From: Symbiodinium natans
Taxonomy: Eukaryota; Sar; Dinophyceae; Suessiales; Symbiodiniaceae
NCBI GenBank assembly: GCA_905221605.1
Contig: CAJNDS010000480.1
Location: forward strand, 542,355-606,354
Direction of reading: 5' to 3'
DNA: 64,000 nucleotides
Numbering within the stretch: position 1 is the first letter of the stretch; every line of letters begins with the position of its first letter. The translations under genes and the position numbers were made by a program. The notes beneath the pieces are model-generated. The model was given only the letters and a program-made list of their open reading frames with translations, searched no databases and was not told the origin of the DNA. Positions 49,506 through 61,500 of the stretch are shown here, piece by piece.

Positions 49506-49576
49506 GTCGCGTGCGAGCACCACGGCGGCGGTCCGGCTCGCGCCCGCCAGACCTGCCTCCTGAGAGGGTGCGGCTG
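49506..49576 (+). CDS. SANBR-like gene, first supported exon
   Basis: Acceptor AAAG|G; includes RSGSRPPDLPPERVRL; GC donor GCAACT. Two other frames are also open, so this choice rests on phase with the next exon. Confidence 0.45.
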
Positions 49577-52500
49577 GCAACTTTAACAAGGAGATAAATA
49601 GATATAACATGATTGTTATCATGTATTACTATGGTTATAACTATTGTTACTATTATGATTATTAGTATGCATTATTATTATTATTGCTACTACTATTATA
49701 TTTATGACTTTGAATATTATACTTATTATTGTTGTTTTTATTATAAAGATATGTACATATATACACAGAAAAAAACATGATTTGTGAATGTTCATTTACT
49801 CGTTTGTGTTTGTGTTGGTTCTAGAATTGGGTTTTCGGACTCAAGGTATCCCAAGAGAAGCTTGTGCAAGAGTATGCCGATGTTTTGGGATGCAGGCCGG
49901 CAAAGGCATAATCAGGCCTATGTATATTGTATATAATGAAGCAAGGAGCTATGTCAGCATGGTTTAGGGTTTGGGGTTAGGGTTTAGGGGTTAGGGTTTA
50001 GAAACCAGCATGTAGCCCCAAGCCATCTAGATCGTAAACCCCTAAAGCCCTCAACCCTAAGATCCTCAACCCCCTAATTCCTAAACCCCAAGTAAATGGT
50101 TGCGGTAGTGGGATGGGTTGGGAATCGCATTTGCTGTTTAGGGCTTAGGCATGCAGTGGGTCAACCCTAAGCCACATACCCTAAGCCCTAAGCCTGAAGC
50201 CCTAAGCCCTGAGCTTAAGTTGGGGCTTTGCAGATATTTGACATGAAAACCAGCGCCCTAAAATGCTCTAAAATTTGTTGACCCCAAGCCCTAAACCCCA
50301 TGAGCCCCAGAGGGTCAGACAGTAAGGGGCTGAGCTAGCCCTAAACCTTAGTTTCATGGGCCCTTCATATGGTCCCTTACCTCAGTTACAGGGTTCTCAT
50401 GTAAGGGCCCTTCATTTGGATGGAGTCTATAAGGGGCATATACGGAGTACCCTTTTTAAGGGCCCATACTAAGAGACCATGTAACTTCCCTGGGATGAAA
50501 CCCTGCCCCACAAGACAACGTAAATGGAAGTTGTATGCGACACCAGTCGGAGCTTTCAGAATTGCTTGTATAAACACCCTGAACCCTAAACCCTAAACCG
50601 CTACCCTCAACCGTTCAATCTTTCCTTCAAAGCGTTTCGGTCAAAACTTTGGGTCCAATCTTTTGGGTGCCCAAACTCTGTACGTTTTTTATAAAACCTG
50701 AACCCGAAACCCTAACCCTAAACCCTAAGGCCTAAACCCTAAACCCTACACCCCAAACCCTAAACCCTAAACCCTACACCCCAAACCCTAAACCCTAAAC
50801 CCTAAACCCTAAACCCTAAACCCTAAACCCTAAACCCTAAACCCTAAACCCTAAACCCTAAACCCTACCAGCCCTCAGCCTCGCAACGGCCCCCAAGCTC
50901 CGCTTAGGGATTAAGACTCGTACCCCCCAAGGTGGTGCCGCTTAAGGTGCCCCTGAGCATACTCCAAATATGGCCCTTATATTCCCTTGGAGGGGATCTT
51001 AAGAAAGAATTCAACCTTAGGGGTCCAAAGTAGATTCCCTCACCCTAAACCCTAAACCCTAAACCCTAAACCCTAAACCCTTGAGCTGCAGGCCGCCGCT
51101 GAGCAGCTCCCTCCGCCCGCTCCCGTTGCCGCCGCCGAAGAAGGCTCGCAGCGCTTGGAAGGAGTGTTGGGTTTAGGGTTTAGGGTTTAGGGTTTAGGGT
51201 TTAGGGTTTAGGGTTTAGGGTTTAGGGTTTAGGGTTTAGGGTTTGGGGTTTGGGGTTTGGGGTTTGGGGTTCAGGGTTACCAAGAACCCTAAGTTCTGCT
51301 CAGGGAGCCCCATACGCAACAGCCTAACCTCCCGTGTCTTCCAGGTGCACCGGGACTCAACAGCGGTGATGGCGATACGGCCACTCCCTCGGCCGAGAGT
51401 GAGGATGCATAAGCTTGGGGGATCCCTCCTTTGCATCGTTATCCTATAGGGTTTAGGGTTTCTGAACCTTGAAACGTGAAACCTCAAACCCTGACCAGGG
51501 TTGAGAGTTTATACCCGATAGTTCCTGTGATGTTTGGAACTCGGCAAGGTCATCCACGTCATTGACGACGTGAGGCAGATTCGTCGTGACTTCCTCTGCA
51601 AGCACTCGCTCCTGCTTGAACACATGTGACCGGGCAATGCAGTGGGGGTGGGGGGTTGGTCTATTTGCAGAGTCCTGGGTTTAGTACAAGGGCGTGATTT
51701 TCTAAACGCGAACCCTAAACATCTTGGACTTCTAAACCGTTTGCGCTCACGCCTTCGGACTGGGTGTATGTTTTAGGGTAGCTACAGGGCTTCTGCAGGG
51801 CTTAGCGTGGCCCAGCGGTTGGGGCTCAACCCAAACTCAACTTCATTTGTGTGCGATGTTCGATCAACTGTCTTTGATTTGAGAGAAGACGTGGCAGAAC
51901 CAGATCGTTCTACGGGGTGTGGGTGAAGGACGCGATCTTAAACGCAATCGGCTTCTTGTGCAGAGCGCATGAGTGAAAGTTGCCTGAGCATTTCTGGGGA
52001 GACCGCGAGACCGCCCTAAATCCTAAAAACATTTGTTTCGGTATCCTAGCCTTTCTTGGCGCAGGCACCGTCCGGGCATGGTGAAACTTGAGTTTTTTGG
52101 CCTTACAGAGGCAACGATGCGGCCCCCCTCTCCCAAACCCTTGGTTGGGTGACTAGAGTCCTTACAGGGATCTCTATATAAGGGGCTCTTCGAACTCCTA
52201 CTACTTTCTTGTGGTAGCGGTTAGGGACGCCGAAAAGCTCTCAAAACCTGCACCCCTGAACCCCTAGAACCCTCGACCCCTAAATCTTGCCTTCTCTGGG
52301 AAGAGCTGTTTCGATCGCACGAGGCCGGGCAGTTCGAGTAGATGGCTATGTCAGTACGGATTTGTCTGTGTCGCCCTCTTCGACGACTTGGGACTGCGTT
52401 GGCGCAAGTCCTGTTGGCCTGTCAAGAACATGTCCCTGCATACCGGCCAGCCTTCCAGGCGCTCAAAGAGCAGCTGGAAGCACAAAACTTCCGCTGCCTC

Positions 52501-55500
52501 ATCAGATGAATCTGGACTGGTTTGGAGGACATTGCCCTAAATCCCCTAAACCCTTATAAACCCCAAACCCTAAACCCTAAACCCATTCAGTCCAAAAGGG
52601 CGAGAATGCAGGCGGGATCAGGATCGAAGCCCTGAACTCTGCACCCAAAGCCAGGCCTGGACCTCCCTTGCAGCGGCCTTTTTGTGTCCACCAATGCCAA
52701 GTAATTCTAAAAACCGAATCGATACCTAAACCCCCTAAACCCCTGAAACCCTAAACCCCCGAACCCTGCAACCCCGTAAACCACAAAAACCCGCAACCCC
52801 TTAAATCCCTAGAGGCCTGAACACCCTAAACCCTAAACCGTTTAGGTTTTGGGGTGTCGGGCCCGCTACCAAAGCCTTAAGCCCTAAACCCCACCAGCCC
52901 TGTGAGCCCAATCCACCTGGGATCGAAGAACCCAAACCAGGTTGTTGCTGTAGGACTTCCGGGTATGGGTGCAATACATTAGGGTTTAGGGTTTAGGGTT
53001 TACGGTTTAGGGTAAAGAAACCAATAGCCTATATTCCGAAGGTCCGGTGTAGGGCGCTCAGAACTAATTACAGAACTTCTCCTCTGAGGCGATACTTCGA
53101 GTCCTGCTTGGCCGGGGTGTCCGTTGCGCCTGGTCAGTTGAACCTGTTCTTCGCGCTCACCGCAGAGGGTCCATAGGGTTTAGGGTTTTGGGTTGGGGTT
53201 TGGGTTTGGGGTAGGTAGGGGGTCCTTAAATGACTATTAAGGCTAAGGACTGCTAGTACAAGGGGGAACATCCCAATGTAGTACTAGTATGGAATCAGGT
53301 ACCCAAAAAACATTTTGTGGTCGGTTTTGGGTACCTAATTCCAGAACAGTACTACCAATGGACCCTGTGGGCTGAGCCTTATCGGAACTTTCAGCCCCTT
53401 GTACGCTTGTTTCCCGGGCGCCCCTCGGCCCTTGGTGGGGGAATGTGTCTCAGAAATGGCCCTTTCCATTGGTGTTTCTTTTCTACTATTTGCTTCAGAA
53501 CACTCCAAAAAGATAATAATCCCAATATTGCCCTTATACAGAAGAGTATGTTCTATTTTTGGGGGTAGTGTTGCGGGTACACTCGCACTTTTGCGGCGTC
53601 AACGAACGCGATTTACAGCCCCGTTTCGGTAAGTTGCCCAGTGCTCTGCTGGCTTTTCATCTTGAGGCTCGAAATAGCTCCCGTAAACCCTACACCCAAA
53701 ACCCAAAACCCAAAACCCAAAACCCACACTCAAGTAGTGAGGCTCTGGGGCCCACGACCCTGACATACGAGTCCTTAGAGCTTACAAGCTCATAATAAGG
53801 TTGAGGCTTTGGGGTTTAAGGCTTAGGGTTTAGGGTTCCCAAAGCCCCTAGAGACCCTAAACCCTAAGCCCCTAGAGAACCCCAAAACCCTAAACTCAAA
53901 GGCCCTGAGGCGAGAGCTCAGGACGAATCATGCCTTGAGCGCGGCGCTTACGGGTTTAGGTTTTAGGATTTAGGGATATTTAGGGTTTAGGCTTTAGGGG
54001 TTCACCGATATGAAGGCCGGTGGCCTCTTTGTCTGTTACCCTAATACCTGAATAAAGCCCCTAGATACCCTAGTAAGAACCCAAAAATATATGCCCCATG
54101 TAAAAAACAGAGACCCAGTTTAAAGAGACCACCAACCCATATAAGTTCAAGGTCGAGGTGGGACCTCAGTAGTCCACCTCCAACTCTTCAGTGCTGCAAT
54201 TCGGTGTAGAATTTTAGTGTCCAGGATTTAGGGTTTAAAATGTTGCCACCCTAAACCCTGAACCCTGAACCCTAAACCCTAAACCCTAAAACCTAAACCC
54301 TAAATCCTAAACCGAAACCTGCTTAGGTGCTTCGGGTCTAGATATGATGTTGGCGGCCCTGCGCTGAGGACGATGAGGTGGAGATTTCAGTTCATTGCGA
54401 TATCAAGGCGCCTCGTAGAATGCAGATGCAGGGATGGCATTTTGTGGTTTGGGTTTAGGGTTTCGGGTTTAGGGTTTAGGGTTTAGGGTTTAGGGTATAA
54501 AGGTTTAGGGTTTGGGGTTTAAAGGTTTAGGGTTTAGGGTTTAGGGTTTAGGGTTTAGGGTTTAGGGTTTAGGGTTTAGGGTTTAGGGTTTAGGGTGCGC
54601 AAGCAGGCATGGGCAGGCACGGGATTAGGATTCGATGAGGTCCCCAATTGTCGTTCCTTCTTTTGTATGTACCGCTTTTGGCCAGTACTTCCTGCGAAGC
54701 ATGAAATTAGGTAATTACTCCGCAAAAACCCAAAGGGTTCGTGTACCTATGTAGTAGGTACTTGGGCCTTAAAGGGGTTCCTGTGTAGCAGCTTTGGGGC
54801 GCAAGTGTATACCATATAGGTACATGAACCCTCAGGGAAAATGGGCCTGCGATGGAGGGTGTTGTTGCGGCTTTCTGAGCCTGGACGCAACCTTGGTTGC
54901 AGGCTGCAAAAATCCAGGAAGCTTCACGTAGCCACTAACCAGGTATTCGAGTGGCTGGCAGAGTACATGGCGGCTCTTCTGCAATAGCCGGTTAGGGTTT
55001 AGGGTTTAGGGTAGGTACAACCCCACACGGGCGACACCATAGTTGTGTAGACATGCCATTTGTGGACAGAGCGGCCCACAGAGAGGACGATTTGATCCAA
55101 GGCTACCATCTTCAAGTAGATGCATAGAAGCAGATCATATCTATACTATAAAATATACGTGTGTGCACATACATAATAGCCCCAAAACCACAAACCCCCT
55201 AATCACAACATCTTCCATAGTTCTACAGAAAGTACAGTGTGTGATCTGCTCTTGGTTGTCGAACCCTAAACCCTAAACCCTAAACCCTAAACCCTAAACC
55301 CTGAACCCTAAACCCTAAACCCTAAACCCTACTTGGTTGTCGCACGTTTTCGGTGTTCGGGTCCGGATCCTGCAGCCCAAACTCGAAACCCCTACCACCG
55401 GAACCCTAGACCCAGGGGCTAGGGTTCAGGGTTCAGGGTTTAGGGTTTAGGGCTAGGGTTTAGGGTTTAGGGTTTCGGGTTTAGGTTTCGGGTTTAGGGT

Positions 55501-58500
55501 TTAGGGTTTAGACCAAGTCTTTAGGCTTAAGAGTTCGTGTTCGGGAAGCTGCCCCAAAAGCCCGAAATCTGTCATCTCTCATTCAGCTAGGAGTTCAACA
55601 GTTACAAGCCTACAAACCCTGTAAACCCTAAACCCTAAACCTTAGTCTGAGGAAGGCTCCCGACAAGTCAGCTCTCTCGAGGCGAAGGACGGGGCTTGAG
55701 ATCTAGTGTTTAGCGTTGACCAACCCTAAGTCCTCCCTAAACCCTAAACCCTAACTCCCAAACTCTAAACGCTAAACCCTAAATCCAAAACCCTAAACCC
55801 TAAACCCTAAACCTCTAAACCCTAAGCCCCATTTAAGTTTTATATGGTTTGGGGAATGGAGTTTAGGAGTGGAGGGCCTTTGAATCGTCAGAGGGTATGC
55901 CCAACACTCCTGCCACCTCGGACATATCTGGAGTTTACGGTTGAGGGATTTAGGGCTGATGGTTGAGGGTTTAGGTGTGCGGCTTTCGAGGATGCATCTT
56001 CTGCCCCAGTAGTGGCTGATGCCTTATTCCACACCTTCAGACGACCAGGTCTGGCCTTCCTTCGGGAGATCACCTTCATTTCAGGTTTCTGTGTTCCTGC
56101 TATCCTGCAACTGAAGCTTGTACGTACATACCTTGTGCCCAGGGGTTGCTGAAAGGCTTCGTCTCTAGGATGCCCAGTGGTGCCCTTCTTCCCTAGAGAG
56201 GCGTTGGCTGACTAAACCCCATCAAGCAGGCAAGGGCACCCATTTCTGTCTTAGGTTCCTCTGCAACCTAAGTAGAGTACAGAGCTTAGGATTCGCTTAA
56301 TATCATCCGGCCATTGTATTCCTCTGGTTCCGAGGTGTCCCGAGAGAGTCCTAAAAGGATTCTCAATAGAATGTTCATGAGGTCGGGAATTTGTCGGGCG
56401 TATGCAGTTCGATAAGCTTTCGCGGACGGGCACCCAAATGTGGCATAGCGCTTAACGGTCAGGGCTTAGGCGGTTTATAGGGTTTAGGGCTCATATAATT
56501 AGCACTCAACCCTCCAAACCCTGAACCCTGAACTGGACTGAACCCTGAGGACATCGTCTCAATCCTCATCTCATCCGACTTCCTCCAGATGCAAAAGCCG
56601 CGCAGCTTGCAACCTAAACCCTAAACCCTAAACCCAAACCCTAAACCCTAAACCCTAAACCCTAAACCCTAAACCCTAAACCCTGTGTTCTTTTTTTGGT
56701 GGTCATTTTTGTTTTAGTTTTTCGGGGCCTGCCCAAAGTGGTTCCAGGTCTATACTCGCCCACCCCCCCCCCCCGGCCCCATGTTTCCCCTTAAATAACC
56801 ATAATTAGGTGCAATTATCTCAAGTTTCGGGGGAACCCAGGAACAAAAAGTATCCCTAGACCGGAATCCCTAAACCCTGAACGAGGGTACCAAGATATTC
56901 TAGGTTTTGAGATGTAGGATTTTCACTCTGAGCGTCAGAACCTCTTCTCAGAACCCCCTGACACCTCAAAGTCTGAAACCCTGAAGCCAAGGGTCTAGGG
57001 TTTGGGGTTTAGGGTTTAGGGTTTAGGGTTTAGGGTTTAGGGTTTAGGTTCGAAGCCCTAAGTCCTACCCCCAAACAGCTTTTTCCAAAGGCCGTATGAA
57101 AGGTTAAATTAGTACACCCGAAGCCCTAAAACCCAAAACCCCCAACGACCAGAAGCTAAGCCCTACACCCTAAACAGTGCAGGGTTCAGGCTTCTTTGTG
57201 GTACTTTACCGTAACTTTAGATCTTTACCTTTTTTGGGTTTATTGGGTTTCTTAATAAGGCAGCTAAAAGTTTAATTTATAGCTACCCTCCTGAGTGTAG
57301 GGTTCAGGGCTATCCCTAATGTGTAACCACCAGATCCTTTCGGGCTGCGGCATGGTCTAAGGGTTCAGGGCTTTGAGTTTTTTTGGGGGTCGCTGCCTTT
57401 TCCTGCGACGTGTTTTGCAGTGCTTGTCTGGGATGAAGTTTAGAAGAGAACTGTGGCTTTTTGGGGTTTAGGGTTTAGGGTTTAGGGTTTAGTTTATGGC
57501 TTGAGGGTTTTGGCAGGGTGGCGCTGTCTTCCGGAACTCGGGCTTGTTCCCCTCTCAGGCGAGTCCAAATGTAACTACAAACTCTTTCGGGCAACATTGG
57601 GTTTAGGGTTTAGGGCTAGGGTTTAGGGTTTAGGGTTGAAGGTTTAGGGTTTAGGGTTTCGGGCTAGCCAGACTTCAAACTCCTAGGATGCCCAGTAGTG
57701 CCTTTATTCCTCTCTCTCTCTCTCTTTTTTTTTTTTTTTTTTGGGGGGGGGGGGGGGGGGTGAGGTTCCCGTATAAACACCTTCAAGAAAAAATGCCCTT
57801 GTTCTTTTTTTGGGAGGTTTTGGTTCCCTTACAAGCACCTTTAAGCACAAAAAAAGAGGGCACCCTTTTCATCCTAGGTTACTGGGCAACCTAGACTCAA
57901 GAGCTTCCCAGCAGCAAGGTTGGTGGACGAGTGCCTGAAGGCCATGCTACGCATTAACCTTGGTGTTTAGGGTTTAGGGTTTAGGGTTTACGGTAAACAG
58001 CTTCACGGGTGCGTGATCTACAGACCCTCCGAGTCTTTCTCGGAAGATAGGGCAGACACGGTATGCGATCTCATCATCATATCTCGAGATAATTTAATCC
58101 CCCCCCCCCCCAATTTCGGGGTGACTGCGGTCTGCGGTTGGGGTGCCGTGCGGAGGGTGGACGTGCTCTGGTAAAGGGCTGCAGGGTTGAAAGTTGAAGG
58201 GCAGCATCCTGATCTCGAGTTTTGAGTTCAAGGTTCTGGAGTTAGCGCTAGGGGGGGGCTCTGCCTAGAGAAACTCTGTACCTGCAAGTTCATATCATGC
58301 CAGCGGAGCATAGCAGCCATTCCAGGTAGGGTGCACAAGGGCTTAGCAGAGGAGCCGAGAGAATCACCTACATTAAGCTCTTCATTCTCTCTACGTCGAA
58401 TCGAAACTACATTCCCTGCAGTAAAGGCTCCTATGTAGTACCTGTGGGGTAGTATACTCGACTCCCCTACCCTAAGCCCTACAGCCTAAACCCTAAACCC

Positions 58501-61500
58501 TACAGCCTAAACCCTAAACCCTAAACCCCAAACCCAAAACCCTACAACTAAACCAAACAGGAACTACCTTAGAGCCTTCAGGTATACCTTAACGACTTCA
58601 GGTACCCATCATCTGGGTCAGGCCTCCCGGAGTAGCTTAATCATGGTTTAGGGTTTAGGGTTGGGTTTAGGGTTTAGGGTTTCGGGTTTCGGGTTTAGGG
58701 TTTTTTTATTTCCATATTTTTCTTTTTTTATATGATAGGGTAATGAGCATGACTTGCCTCCTCAGAGCAGGCGATGCATGATGCCCTCGCAGACATCTTG
58801 CCGCTTCCGCTTGACCTAGGCAGGGCCGTGGACTGTTAGGGTTTAGGGTCTGAGGTTCAGGGTTTAGGTTTTAGCGTTTAGGGTTTAGGGTTTAGGGTTT
58901 AGCGTTTAGGGTTTGGGGTTTGGGTTTAGGGTTTAGGGTTTAGGGTTTAGCGTTTAGGGTTTAGGGATTTAGCGTTTAGGGTTTAGGGTTTGTGGTTTAG
59001 GGTTTAGGGGTCTAGGGGCTTGGGGAAAGGGCTCGGACTCTTGCCAAAATCTCCTAGATGAGTCGCCTTCAAATGCGTTTGTCCCTGCATCCTTCAACTA
59101 CGAAGGTGCAGATGTGGGCCACACCTTAAACCCTAAACTGTCCAAACCTTCAACCCTAGACCCTTTCATCCTGAATCCACACTTTGCGCATCAGTCCACG
59201 CTTTGCGCATCAGTTAATCTAGGGAGGGAAGCCCTAAACCCCAAATATCCTAAACCCTAAACCCTAAACCTAAACCCTGTGCTTAGGAGGTCTCAGAACC
59301 CATTTCTCAAGCAATGTGTGCATAGTTGTTGAAGCCCCTATACCAAACCCTAAACCCCAAGCCCTTATAAATCAAGAAATCACAAAGCCCCTAGAAGCCA
59401 CCCCAAAACCCTGACCCTCGGCCCTAAACCCTAAACCCTAAACCCTAAATCCTAAACCCTAAGCCCTAAACCCTAAACCCTAAACCCTAAACCCTAAACC
59501 CTAAACCCTAAACCCTAAACCCTAAACCCTAAACCCTAAACCCTAAACCCTAAACCCTATCCGCAGGCTGCATCCCAGACCGCCTCGTGGCGTCGCTGGC
59601 TGCCCTCTTTCGGCCGGAGGAGCTCCAGGAGCTGGAGGACCCCCCTGAGGGTTTAGGGTTTAGGGTTTAGGGTTTATAGGGTTTAGGGTTTAGGGTTTAG
59701 GGTTTAGGGTTCATTGTTTAGGGTTCATTGTTTAGGGTTCAGGGTTTAGGGTTTAGGGTTTACCCGAGAAGCTTGGACCCTAAACCCGGTGCCCTCTACC
59801 TTGAATAAACGCTCAAGCTTAGAGAAGTTCCCGGGTCTAGACATACTTGTTTCAGCAGCCTTCTCACAACTTGTGCCAGCACGCCCCGCAGATAAACCTA
59901 AGACTCGAACTCAAGTCCCCAAGCACCCTTTAAAATGCTTCGTTTGACAGCACATCCCAACTCCTAAACCCACAGATCCTCAAGCCAAGCCCAAAACCCC
60001 TAAACCCAACCCCCCCCCCCTATAAACACAATGAGGTACCCTCAGGCCCTTGTTTAGCTCTAAGGTGCTTCTGGACATCCGGAAATGCAGGGTTCAACGT
60101 TTATGGGGCTTAAGATGCCCTAAACTCGAACCCCTAAACCTCAAGCGACCAAAGGAGGGACCCTTGTCAGGGACCTTAGGGGTTATTTAGGGCCTATTTA
60201 GGGTAGATTATGGGGACTATATAAGGTACATAATATAGGAGGTATTCGGGGGGAATCAGAGTCAGGGTCCCTTCTGGGGTCCGCTCTTCTACCCCTTAAA
60301 CACCCATTATTCAACCCTAAACCCTAAACCCTAAACCCTAAACCCTAAACCCTAAACCCTAAACCCTAAACCCTAAACCCTAAACCCTAAACCCTAAACC
60401 CTAAACTTAAAATGGAGTTCTCAGGACCCCAGGGATCGTTTGAAGAGCCGACTATGGGCCCATCTCCTTCACGCCCTCCTCGCGCAGGGGGACTGCGTGC
60501 AGCTCGGAGGAAGTGGGGTTTAGGATTTAGGGTTTACGGTTTAGGGCTTAGGGTTTAGGGTTTAGGGTGTGGGGTTTCGGGTTTGGGGTTTATAGAGGTG
60601 TTACAGGATGAAGGAGTTTAAGAAGGGCTTTAAGAGTTGCTCAGGGTTTCTCAGGGAGGTTCAGCCTGAAGGTGGTGGCTTCTCTATGGGTTCTAACTCC
60701 AAGTTGCAGCGTGGACGTAGTACTTATAGATTGCTTCTGGTTTGGGGTTCATGGCAGCTAGGGAGCCTTGGGGAAGCTCAGGGGGAGTATAGTGGGGAGA
60801 CTTAGGGAGTAGTCTTGGGAAGTATGAATCATTGAACCTTGGGTTGCAAGGGGAACCTTGGGTTGCATACTCCCTTGAGTCCCCCCTCCCTTCAGCACCC
60901 TTTATGCAGTCGATTTAGTGCCCGGAGTTTGGGGTCAGAAATCAGAGGGATATACTGTCATGTGTGTAGTTGGGCTGGACTCCTGTTGCCTTTTTGGTCC
61001 GGGAAGTAGGATTTGGCCCGAAGCCCCAGACAGCCTTGTGGACTGTATGGAAGTAGCTTGCTGTGTTCCGTGCCCTGGTTGTTTGTTACTAGTACGTTGC
61101 GTTTCTTGCCCCACGCCCCGAATGCTCTAAACCCTAAACCTTAAAACCCCAACTCCCAAATAACCCTAAACCCTAGCCCTGAACGATTCTGAAAGCAACT
61201 GAGTTTAGACCTGCACCGTACAGCCCCGCGAGAAACCCCTAAAGTGGCATACATGCGACCGCAAAAGTCTCACACTTCACAATAAGGGTTTACAACAGCA
61301 GGGTTTCAGGCTTGAGGGTGTAGGGCTAAGCTTGGGACGTGCTATGCCTACAGTTTGCGATATGTTTTGGGGGGGAGGGCTTCTGGAGTTTGGGCTGCTT
61401 TGGGATCGTGGGATGCTACAGGGCTCTGGGGTTCAGGCGTCAGGCTGCTCTGTTCAGTCCTCTCCCAGCCTAATCCCCCGCAATACATAGCCTACATACC

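Noticed and set aside
57941-57962. Extension AMLRINLG of the SANBR-like microexon
   Set aside because: The next exon starts in phase 0 with AMHDAL, which matches only if the exon ends at the GC donor before 57941.
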